Shown here in pieces: positions 52,721 to 61,400 of a DNA stretch of 63,353 nt (the stretch's first letter is position 1; every line of letters begins with the position of its first letter). The stretch comes from an uncultured Prevotellaceae bacterium (GTDB taxonomy: Bacteria; Bacteroidota; Bacteroidia; Bacteroidales; Bacteroidaceae). The stretch spans positions 1 through 63,353 of the forward strand of contig CAMVDU010000011.1 in assembly GCA_947166345.1 (NCBI GenBank), given 5' to 3'. Made by a program: the position numbers and the translations under genes. The notes beneath the pieces are model-generated. The model was not told where the DNA came from. It did not search any database and was given only the letters and a program-made list of their open reading frames with translations.

Positions 52721-53596
52721 TTATTCTGTTTGTTCGTAGTAATATGAATAGTCGATACCCTTCATGAAGATTTCGCGATCGTCAATGCGGTCGGTCATAG
52801 CACCTTGAAGTAACGACTTGATGGCCCGTGCATCTGTTGTACTTAGACGCATGGCTGCAAGATACTCTTTCTTGTCTATCTTACTCCAATCGACACAAAG
52901 TTTCAATTGTTTCTTGAATATCAAGTCCAGCCAAATGCGTGTAGAGCGTCCGTTGCCCTCCATAAAGGGATGGGCCACGTTCATCTCCACATATTTGTTC
53001 ACTATCTCGTCAAAGGTGCTTTCTGGCATCTGCTCGATAATACTCAAGTTTTTCATCAGATATTCAGCACGACAAAACAGTGTTCCATCTTTCCAGATGG
53101 TCTTGGTGCGTATCTTTCCAGCAAAGTCATATAGACCACCAAAGAGGTAGGCGTGTATCTGCTGCAAGCACTCAACAGTTCCTGGTTTCAGGGAGTCAAG
53201 CAAGCCACTTTCAACAAGCGTGTAAGCTTTTTTCTTGCTCTGTCCGTCGATGCTATTATCGCTATAGGTGAACCAACTGAGGAAAGCGTTAGCACGATTG
53301 TTGGGATAATGCTGAGCTACAGTCTGTACACACTCCGCATCAAGCGCATCAGCAAATCGCTGCTTACCATCGGGAGCCTGGAATTTGAAGTGGTTAGTGA
53401 CACTAACCAGTTGAATGCCATCTTTTGCAAACTTGCCTTTCAGATACTTCCAGTAGTTACGACACCTTTTATAGTCATCCTCATCGTTGATAGCCCTCAC
53501 AATATCTGTAGCCGAGAACCACCATTTACTGTGTTCCTCGTCCCAAACAGCTCGCACCTCTCTGTCGTTGAAAAACCTGATTGACTTTTTGCTCAT
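52721..53596 (-). CDS. Fic-domain protein with N-terminal Bro-N-like domain
   Basis: 291 residues. Residues 1-110 resemble a Bro-N/phage antirepressor domain (IRFFNDREVRAVWDEEHSKWWFSATDIVRAIND). The C-terminal part is a Fic domain with YLFGGLYDFAGKIRT and the intact active-site motif HPFMEGNGRSTR, so it should transfer AMP or another NMP to a protein target. I see no clear inhibitory S/TxxxE(G/N) helix and no small antitoxin gene alongside. Toxin, defence or regulatory roles are all possible. Confidence 0.85.
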   Translation of the reverse strand: MSKKSIRFFNDREVRAVWDEEHSKWWFSATDIVRAINDEDDYKRCRNYWKYLKGKFAKDGIQLVSVTNHFKFQAPDGKQRFADALDAECVQTVAQHYPNNRANAFLSWFTYSDNSIDGQSKKKAYTLVESGLLDSLKPGTVECLQQIHAYLFGGLYDFAGKIRTKTIWKDGTLFCRAEYLMKNLSIIEQMPESTFDEIVNKYVEMNVAHPFMEGNGRSTRIWLDLIFKKQLKLCVDWSKIDKKEYLAAMRLSTTDARAIKSLLQGAMTDRIDDREIFMKGIDYSYYYEQTE

Positions 53597-53618
53597 ATCT
53601 TTGTCATAAGGAATATCA

Positions 53619-53654
53619 CAAAGGGCCAGACCCTCTGTGGAGTCTGACCCTTTG
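53619..53654. terminator. hairpin between small protein gene and Fic gene
   Basis: CAAAGGGCCAGAC (53619-53631) pairs with GTCTGACCCTTTG (53642-53654) with one mismatch. It lies 11 bp after the small gene's stop on the minus strand and probably ends the 62811-53666 transcript. Confidence 0.65.
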
Positions 53655-53665
53655 TTTATTCCCTA

Positions 53666-53827
53666 CTAGTAATCTTCTTCTTCGTCATCCCACGCATCGT
53701 AGCGATGGCGACGTGAACATTCAGGCTGGTCACTATACTTGTCATAGATGTCTGGTGAACCAGCAATCATATTTATTGGTTTCAATACAACTGTCTCTGT
53801 ATTGGGCTTCAAATATATCTTTTTCAT
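53666..53827 (-). CDS. small acidic-tailed protein, 53 residues (T9SS partner type)
   Basis: Starts MKKIYLKPNTETVVLKPIN, then MIAGSPDIYDKYSDQ, a basic patch (CSRRHRYDA) and the end WDDEEEDY. It starts 24 bp after the stop of the 1420-residue surface protein. Same architecture as the small genes at 50974-51111 and 58212-58379. A terminator-like hairpin follows. No known family; cytoplasmic by sequence. Confidence 0.7.
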   Translation of the reverse strand: MKKIYLKPNTETVVLKPINMIAGSPDIYDKYSDQPECSRRHRYDAWDDEEEDY

Positions 53828-53851
53828 ATCTGTCTAGAATTAGAGAATTGA

Positions 53852-56800
53852 TTACTTCAAAACAACTTTCTTGCCATTCACAATATACAGGCCTCCCTTT
53901 GTGGGCTGAGAAACCTTGCGACCCTGCAGGTCGTAAACAGCCTCATTGTCAATTGAGAATTGTCCATTGTCCATTGAGTTGATGCCTGTCGTCTCATCAT
54001 CAAGCGAGAAGTAGCGTGCAGATGCAGACTTGGGCAGTCTCAGGTAAGCCTTGCCTTTCTTCAGCAGGAATGGACCACCATCTAAAGCACCCCAGTAGAA
54101 ACCGAAGTTGTCCTTGTCAGCGTTCTCATAAGTCAGTTTGTAGTACTTATTGCTAGAGTCAACAGGAGTAGAACCAGTACCGGCAATCAGCTTGTTCGAA
54201 GGAACAGCGGGGTTGTCTTCTGCCTTCTGCTCGGTTGTAGGATAGTAATAAACAATCTTCGCAACATCAACCGCTCTCAGCAATACGCCATTGCCTGCAG
54301 GCACATAATAGCCACCCTCAACGGCACCACTCTCATAGCTCTCGTCAGTAATGAGGAAGTCGCCAGTAGTCAGCTCGTTCTTGACAAGGGAACTACCGCT
54401 AACCTCCAGTGCAAACACCTTGACATCGCTGGTAAACACCACATCCTCGTCAGAGCTGAAGGTAGCATAGACATAGTCATCTTCGCTATCCTTATCTACT
54501 GCCATTGTTACGTCACCGCAGGGAACGGTGGTGCAGTAAGCGGAATATGAAATACCACCAGTTGTATAGATGAAGTCAATATGGTCTACCCATGCGTTTT
54601 TACTCGTTGTATTAGTCAAAGTATAAGAAGCGGACTGATCGTAGGTCCCTTCAAAATCAAATGTCAAGCTAGTGCCTGTAAATGTATTGACAGTATTTGA
54701 ACTGGCATCTTTCAAAACGACAGCTGCAGCTCCTGCCCAAGTGTTACCTGTCTTAGTAATGTTGAGAGATATTGCTGTTCCACCAGAGGGGAGGGTAAAT
54801 GTTACACTACCATTTGTATTATTAATACAAGCGCCATTGCTTTGTGTTGTAAATGTAAGATTACTCCAAGTCCACGAAGAACCATCGCTTACGTATGGAC
54901 TGCTGGGTGCAGAAGCTTGTGCTATAGTAAATGTAGAGGTGTGCTCTACTACTGGTGTGCCTGTAGCGCGTGCATACACAGCATAGTATGTAGCATCTGC
55001 GGTAGGAGCATTGGTCACAGATGTTGTAGAAGGTGCAACATTGGTAGCAGCAACAGTTGTTGTGCTCCAGCCCTTGAAGACATAGTCACCAATAGCAGCA
55101 GGAGATGGTATCTCTACCTCAGCACCATGAGTAGTCTGACGACGAGCATCAGCAGTACCGTTAATATTAAATGTCACCGTATAACGAGGATAAACCGTGA
55201 CAGTATAGGTCTTTGTGGTAGCTGTGTAAGGAGTGGTGACACCAGCTACGGTTACTTCCTTGGCAGCGGCAGTAGCCTTGATGGTTGCAGTACCTAAGTT
55301 ACCGCTCAGTACAACAGCACCAGTCTCATCGTCAATGCTGGTAACAACACCATCGTCGTCGCTGTCGATAGAATAGGTAACATCGCCAACAGCACCACTA
55401 ACTGCCTGACCAGTGAATGCACTATAAGCATCGGTTTCCTCATCCAGCTCAACAGCATCGCTTTCGAATGCCAGAGGCTGGTCGGTGGGAGCGTTCTTTG
55501 TCAGCGTAATCTGACTCTGCTCAAAGATGTTCAAACGAACGGTGCTACCACCATACAATGTGATGTAACCATTGAAGGTACCCTTGGCATCCTTCAAAGC
55601 ATCAATATTAGAATCAGGAGCATAGAGATTAATCTCAGTTACCTTGCTGTCATCGCTAATCTTACCACCACTTGCATTTCCAGTAGTAAGATTTGCAGTA
55701 ACAGTAGCATCCTCGATGCTAACCAACTTGCCTTCATAGTCAGCCTTGTTAGCTGCCAGAGTAGCAGCGGTAATAACAGTAGCATCAGGAATCACACCAT
55801 CAGTAACAGTAGCATCACTAAGATCGATAGCTGTAATCTCATCAATCTGGTTGGCAGCCTTCACGCTACCGCTCACAGCACCATTGATCTTCTTTCCTGC
55901 TGTCAGGCTGCTGCCGCAAGAGGCATAGACTGCACCAGATGCATCCTGAATAAATGCATGACTGTCATTCACGTAGGTAACGACAGCATCAGTCAAATCA
56001 GCTGTAAATGTTACAACGGAGGCAGTGCTTGTGATAGCCTTGATACCTGCAACATTAGAAGCATCCTTTACAGTAACTTCATAAGTTACGCTGGCTTCGG
56101 TATTCACACCAGTCTCAGCTTCAACTGTAGCAGTAATGGTAGTTGAACCAGCCTTCAGAGCAGTTACCACACCTGCTTCGCTAACAGTAGCTACTGTCTC
56201 GTCGCTCGAGGTATAGACAGGAGTCTTAGCGATACCCGTTACGTTGGCTGCATTGTCATAAGTATTTGTATTCTGCAGATACAGTGTTTTATCACCGTCT
56301 GTTGTCCATGCGATAGTCGGGTTGACGATTGCAGCTGGGTTGGAGTTGTAGACGGTTACTTCATCTGGGACGTAAACCTTCATAGCAACAGCGGCATTCG
56401 TTGAAGGGGTCGAGGGGGCATAAACCATCCATTTATAACCGCTGCTATTATAGTATTCAAGGCAAAGATTGCTCTTCCCCTTATTCTCAAAATAGAAAGT
56501 ATTATACGTCTCGTGTGCCTTTACGACCCACAAGTCGTTCGTTGTTGTATTGGAGATAACTGTGCTGTTATCTGTGCTCGAAGCGCCAACGGTTGTCGTA
56601 CTATTCGTCAGGGTATAACCGTCTGTGTTGTCACCTGTCAGCGTGAATATCGCTTTTTCTGGTGCTGTGATCTTGCTGCTCGTTTCCGTGGGTGCGGTCA
56701 CGCCACTTGACAAAGTGTTGTCAAGAACTTTGCTCTGATTGTTACATACAATAACCACAGACGAAGCGCTTGTTATGTCACTTACAGACGTTGCACGTTT

Positions 56801-58114
56801 ATAGGTTGTTGCACTTTTCTCCGTAAACTTATATACCGCATACAATGTGCAGTTGTCTGTGGGGTTATAGGTGTTGCCAGCATCATAGAGTGTAGGCTCG
56901 TCTTCCGTATTGGTGGTAGAAGCAGTAGCCCAGCCTGCAAAGCTCCAACCCGTTACGCCAATAGTTGCAGTAGGCAGGGTGACGCCTGCGCCAAACGAAG
57001 CCTCATCAAGACTTGCTGTAGCGCAAGAACCCGTACCAGCACTAAACGTTACAGTATATGGAACACCCGCAGTAACGGTGATAGCTTGGTTGGCCGTTTT
57101 CTCTACTGCATTCCATGTATAACTGACGGTTACGCTAGTATTTGCCGGAGCCAAGGCTGTTGTTGGTGAATATGTATATCCGTCGCTTTCACCATCTTTC
57201 AAGGCTACAGTCTGTGTCCATGTGTGTTCTGTTGTCTCATTATCAGTATAGGTAGCTGTGACCACCATACCTGCTGGATTAAAGCTCTGTCCCTCGTCGT
57301 AGGTAGTCTTCGTGGGTGCAGTTGTGATAGCGATACCCTTCAGTTCGCCAACATAAATATCCTGAGTAGTTGTCTTACCTCCGTAAGTGAATGTTACCGT
57401 CTTTTTGCCAACAGAACTCAGAACTGTGGTACCAGAAGTAACAGCGTCATCACCAATCTTTGCGGTATAGCCGGAAGTTACGTCGGTTGGTGTTCCTCCA
57501 ATTGTTGCATTCAACACCAGTCCTGTAAAGTCTATTTTCTCGCCAACACGATATTCTGTCTTCGTAGGTGCTGTTTTTACAGCAAGGGCGGTGGCTGCAA
57601 CATCTTCGTAATAGTATACTTCAATTTGCCCCAAATATAATGGGCCTGTGTTGCTAGAAAATGACAGTGTAACAACACCATTTACAGTTGATGCATCTGC
57701 TATTGAAAATTCAAACGTATCATTATTCTTTGTATTAATAGTAGCTTGAGAACCATAAGTGGTAGAGCCTACTTTAACATCAAGTTTACAGGTTTTACTT
57801 GAATTTACGCTTGCTGTAACAACAACTTTCTTAATCTTACTTGAAAATGAAGAGGAGGTAAGAGTGAATGAAGTAGGAAAAGATTTATTACCTGATCCGA
57901 ATTTAAATCCATATGTGCCATCCCATCCGTAGCTTTCAGTTCCTGCGCCATGTGCATGAGTCCATGTAATAGTACCCGATGTTTTTTTGTGTGTGGTAGG
58001 AGTAAAATCGCCGCTAGCAAGAGTGTAAGTATAATCAGCGGCACCCCACATCGTTCCACTACCTGCTATGAGGGCGCAAAGCAGGAGCATTGTTCTTAGT
58101 AATAGTTTTTTCAT
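53852..58114 (-). CDS. giant T9SS-sorted Ig-like surface protein, 1420 residues
   Basis: A signal peptide (about 1-26) is followed by a beta-sandwich, Ig-like (Big-type) domains with RVGEKIDFTGLVLNATIGG and SDETVATVSEAGVVTALKAG motifs, two InlB-type beta-grasp repeats (GWSFAGWATAS and YVFKGWSTT), and a Bacteroidetes OB-fold-like domain around HAFIQDASGAVYA. The C-terminus (AVYDLQGRKVSQPTKGG, LYIVNGKKVVLK) is a T9SS sorting signal. Very rich in Thr, Ser, Ala and Val with almost no Cys. Probably an adhesin-like or glycan-contacting surface protein. The linker before the sorting domain is encoded by 7-bp tandem repeats. Likely co-transcribed with the upstream 58212-62811 genes. Confidence 0.85.
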   Translation of the reverse strand: MKKLLLRTMLLLCALIAGSGTMWGAADYTYTLASGDFTPTTHKKTSGTITWTHAHGAGTESYGWDGTYGFKFGSGNKSFPTSFTLTSSSFSSKIKKVVVTASVNSSKTCKLDVKVGSTTYGSQATINTKNNDTFEFSIADASTVNGVVTLSFSSNTGPLYLGQIEVYYYEDVAATALAVKTAPTKTEYRVGEKIDFTGLVLNATIGGTPTDVTSGYTAKIGDDAVTSGTTVLSSVGKKTVTFTYGGKTTTQDIYVGELKGIAITTAPTKTTYDEGQSFNPAGMVVTATYTDNETTEHTWTQTVALKDGESDGYTYSPTTALAPANTSVTVSYTWNAVEKTANQAITVTAGVPYTVTFSAGTGSCATASLDEASFGAGVTLPTATIGVTGWSFAGWATASTTNTEDEPTLYDAGNTYNPTDNCTLYAVYKFTEKSATTYKRATSVSDITSASSVVIVCNNQSKVLDNTLSSGVTAPTETSSKITAPEKAIFTLTGDNTDGYTLTNSTTTVGASSTDNSTVISNTTTNDLWVVKAHETYNTFYFENKGKSNLCLEYYNSSGYKWMVYAPSTPSTNAAVAMKVYVPDEVTVYNSNPAAIVNPTIAWTTDGDKTLYLQNTNTYDNAANVTGIAKTPVYTSSDETVATVSEAGVVTALKAGSTTITATVEAETGVNTEASVTYEVTVKDASNVAGIKAITSTASVVTFTADLTDAVVTYVNDSHAFIQDASGAVYASCGSSLTAGKKINGAVSGSVKAANQIDEITAIDLSDATVTDGVIPDATVITAATLAANKADYEGKLVSIEDATVTANLTTGNASGGKISDDSKVTEINLYAPDSNIDALKDAKGTFNGYITLYGGSTVRLNIFEQSQITLTKNAPTDQPLAFESDAVELDEETDAYSAFTGQAVSGAVGDVTYSIDSDDDGVVTSIDDETGAVVLSGNLGTATIKATAAAKEVTVAGVTTPYTATTKTYTVTVYPRYTVTFNINGTADARRQTTHGAEVEIPSPAAIGDYVFKGWSTTTVAATNVAPSTTSVTNAPTADATYYAVYARATGTPVVEHTSTFTIAQASAPSSPYVSDGSSWTWSNLTFTTQSNGACINNTNGSVTFTLPSGGTAISLNITKTGNTWAGAAAVVLKDASSNTVNTFTGTSLTFDFEGTYDQSASYTLTNTTSKNAWVDHIDFIYTTGGISYSAYCTTVPCGDVTMAVDKDSEDDYVYATFSSDEDVVFTSDVKVFALEVSGSSLVKNELTTGDFLITDESYESGAVEGGYYVPAGNGVLLRAVDVAKIVYYYPTTEQKAEDNPAVPSNKLIAGTGSTPVDSSNKYYKLTYENADKDNFGFYWGALDGGPFLLKKGKAYLRLPKSASARYFSLDDETTGINSMDNGQFSIDNEAVYDLQGRKVSQPTKGGLYIVNGKKVVLK
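53945..53979. repeat. in-frame 7-bp repeats before T9SS sorting domain
   Basis: ATTGTCA, ATTGAGA, ATTGTCC, ATTGTCC, ATTGAGT. They encode NSMDNGQFSIDN between the last beta domain and AVYDLQGRK. Confidence 0.8.
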
Positions 58115-58211
58115 TTTGTTTTATTTATTAGTTGATAATATGATAATCTTTCGAAAATTATGGGGCTACAGAAAGGAACTTCTACTCACAACCTGATGCG
58201 TCCCAGTAATA

Positions 58212-58379
58212 TTAATCATCCCAGATATCACGACGTCTGCGAGACTCAAAGCCACTAGGGTCTTGGGGCGTAGAGTTAGGATCAAACATGTTGTTGCCAT
58301 TGGGCGACGTTACATCCATCAGTTGCTGGAAGCGAATCTTTACGATGTCTGCCTTGGGTGCAAAATATATCTTTTTCAT
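58212..58379 (-). CDS. small acidic-tailed protein, 55 residues (T9SS partner type)
   Basis: Starts MKKIYFAPKADIVKIRFQQ, then LMDVTSPNGNNMFDPN, a basic patch (ESRRRRD) and the end IWDD. It begins 28 bp after the stop of the 1467-residue surface protein gene. A 97-bp gap without -7 box or strong terminator leads to the next surface protein gene, so all may share one transcript. Third member of the family at 50974 and 53666. Confidence 0.7.
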   Translation of the reverse strand: MKKIYFAPKADIVKIRFQQLMDVTSPNGNNMFDPNSTPQDPSGFESRRRRDIWDD

Positions 58380-58407
58380 AACTGTCAAGAATTAGAGAAT
58401 TTGAGAA

Positions 58408-61400
58408 TTACTTAATCACAACCTTACGTCCATTCACGATGTAGAGGCCTCCCCTAGTGGGCTGAGCAACCTTACGACCCTGCAGGTCATAAACAGCGTT
58501 CTCAGTTCTAAGTTCTAAGTTCTCAGTTTGGCGAATGCCTGTCGTCGTGTCATCATCAAAGATGAAATTAAACTCACGTGCGCCACCACCCAGACTTGAT
58601 GTCAGAACGGGCAGATAGGCCTTGTTTGCTGGCATGACGCCATTGGCAGCTTTCACGAACTTACCACTCTTCATACCGAAGTTTGTGTAGTCACCATTAG
58701 TAGCCGTGATGTAGGTTGGAGCCAGCGTTCCCACAAGCATATTGCTAGCAGGCACCGTTGAACTCGATTCTGCCGTGTATAGCGTATGGGCACCACTTTC
58801 TCCATAGAGGATGAAGGGCACACCACCCTTAATGGTACCTGTGATGCGCTTTAACGTCACGTTGTTGCCCTCCACGCTTGTCACGATATATGCCTTTGCA
58901 TTCTCATCCAACAGGTCGAGGTCCAGCGGATACTGGTAGCAGAAGGTGCCGAAACCAGAAGAGGGAATAGTGACGTCGGCATTAGTCTTGGTATAGACAG
59001 TAATGCTCTTGAAATAGATAGACTTTTTGGTATCATTACAAGATATGACGATAGTGCCTGATGCCTCGCCAACAAAGTCTCTTTCTACCTTACTATCACC
59101 ATCAGTTAATGTCAAAGTACTTGAATTGTTATATTTAAAATTGGTGTCACCAACTTTAACAGAGACTGTATTTCCAGAACCATTAGTTGATAAAACCATA
59201 CTTACTTTTGTAACAACACCAGTTATTGCAGAAGTAGACAAGGTAAACTCACCAATTGCAGCACCAAATTGAACACCACGAGAAGATGAGGCTGATTCAA
59301 AAGAGTTTGCACTCTGACTTGCTGTCCAAGCTACACCACCTGAAGAATAATGCAAATCTTTGTCAGTAAATGTTGTTGTCTTACCGCCTGGCGTAGATGT
59401 TTTTCCTGTAGGCGCATTAACAGTCAAGTTGAATGTTGCACTACCAGCGTCATAGGTTTCGTCTTCTGCTGTACTAACAGTAATCTCAACAGCACCAACT
59501 GCGGCAGAGGTAATAACCAGACCATCAACAGTTGCAATAGCTGTATTGCCAGAGGTAACTGTAATGGCTCCACCAGTAATATCACCCTCATCAACGGTGT
59601 AGGTCTTGCCATAGTTAACAGACTGATCACTCAACGTGAATGTGGGAGCAAACAATACTTTCAGCGTGTAAGAAGGATTAGCTGCAAGATAGGTATCATT
59701 GCCAGCAAACGAAGCGGTAATCGTTGTGGTACCGCCAGCCACGATGCTTATTTCGCCCGTCTCTTCATCAACAGTAGCGACGTCCTCATCACTAGAACTG
59801 TAGGCAACAGTCAGACTTGCAGGATTACTCAATGCGTTGCCTGCAAACGGTTTGCCCTCGCGACCAGTAGCATTGGCCGAAGCAAAGGCAAGTGTAGGTG
59901 TAGCCTTGCTGACAGTCAGCGTATAGCTGGCGTTACCTGCCTCGTAGTCTTCATCGCCAGCAAAGGTAGCCGTGATAGTAGTCTCACCAGCGCCCTTGAT
60001 GGTCACCTCACCAGTAGAGCTATTAACAGTAGCCACACCTGTTGCACTTGATGAGTAGCTAACGGCAAGTGAATTGCCATTGGTCAGCGTATTGGTAAAT
60101 GCAGCATCTGTTGTCAGCTTCTCAACTTCTGTTACTGCGTAAGCCAGTCCGTGAGGTATTTTCTCTGTCACATTCAGGTCATAGCTTGCCACAGCAGGTT
60201 TGTAGGTTGCATTACCAGGATATGAGGCTGTGATAGTTGTGCTACCAGCTTTCAGTAACTCTGTGATTACACCTGTCAAGCTGTTTACTGTAGCCACCGT
60301 CTCGTCAGTAGAACTATAGGTAACGCCCAGCGAGTTGGGGTTGGTCAAAGCCTGACCTGTATATCCACTGGTCAACTTTACGTCAACAGAAGCGTTAGTA
60401 AAGGCAATACCTGCTGAAGCGCGGTTGTCGGTAGTATAATTATTATAGCCTGCTGGAGTTCCCTTGTCCCATTTGATTGAGACGGAAGAAAGATATAGGG
60501 CATTAGCACTTGATCGCAAACCGACATACTTATAATCTCCTGTTACATTCAATTCTGTACTCGTTCCATATACTATCGTACCAAGCAATGTTCCTTTCTT
60601 ACTATTATCGAATAAATCCGAAGAACTCGTATAGGCAGTATTAGAGCCATAAACTTGAACTGTTCTTCCTGATGAGGTTGAGTTATCCCATACAAGAGTC
60701 ACTTTTGATACTCTTCCTCCTGAGGTCGTAGAAACTATACCTTTAGGATTATCTGCATTGATTTGAATTTTTGAGGTGCCACCAGTTGAATGACCTGCAT
60801 ATACAGCAGAAGAAGTTGCCGTTTTACCAGACCAATTACTATATGAAGATGGATTTGATATACCACTTGGAGTTAACACATCCGTTACATAATCGGGGAC
60901 AGCAGCTACATAATCAGCAAACACAGCATAGTAAGTCACATCACCATAACCCATATTAGCAGATGAAGCATCCACGTATTCAGGAGCTACTGATGCGTTG
61001 GAATACTCAGCAATGTACCAGCCTACGAAGGTCTGGCCATTGATGACCTTTGCAAATTCGTTATCGCCTGGTGTGGTCTCTACTGCAATGGGGAAGGTTA
61101 TCGCCTGTTCTTCTTCAACAGAAGCCGTCAGGTCAGTATTGCCATTCACAGAGAATGTTGCTGTGTGGAAAGGCTTGGTCACAGTAATGTCAATAGTCTT
61201 CGACGCAGTAGTACCAGCCTTATAACCTGTCTCGCTGAGGGAGATATTCAGTGTTGCTGTAATGGTAGCAGTACCTTTGGTCACTGCGGTAATCACGCCA
61301 TTCTCATCGACGGTTGCTACATCTTCATCGCTCGAAGTATAAGTATAAGCGGCAGTCCAACCTGTTTGGTCGTTGGTAATAGCAGTAGCCTGCTCGTCGC

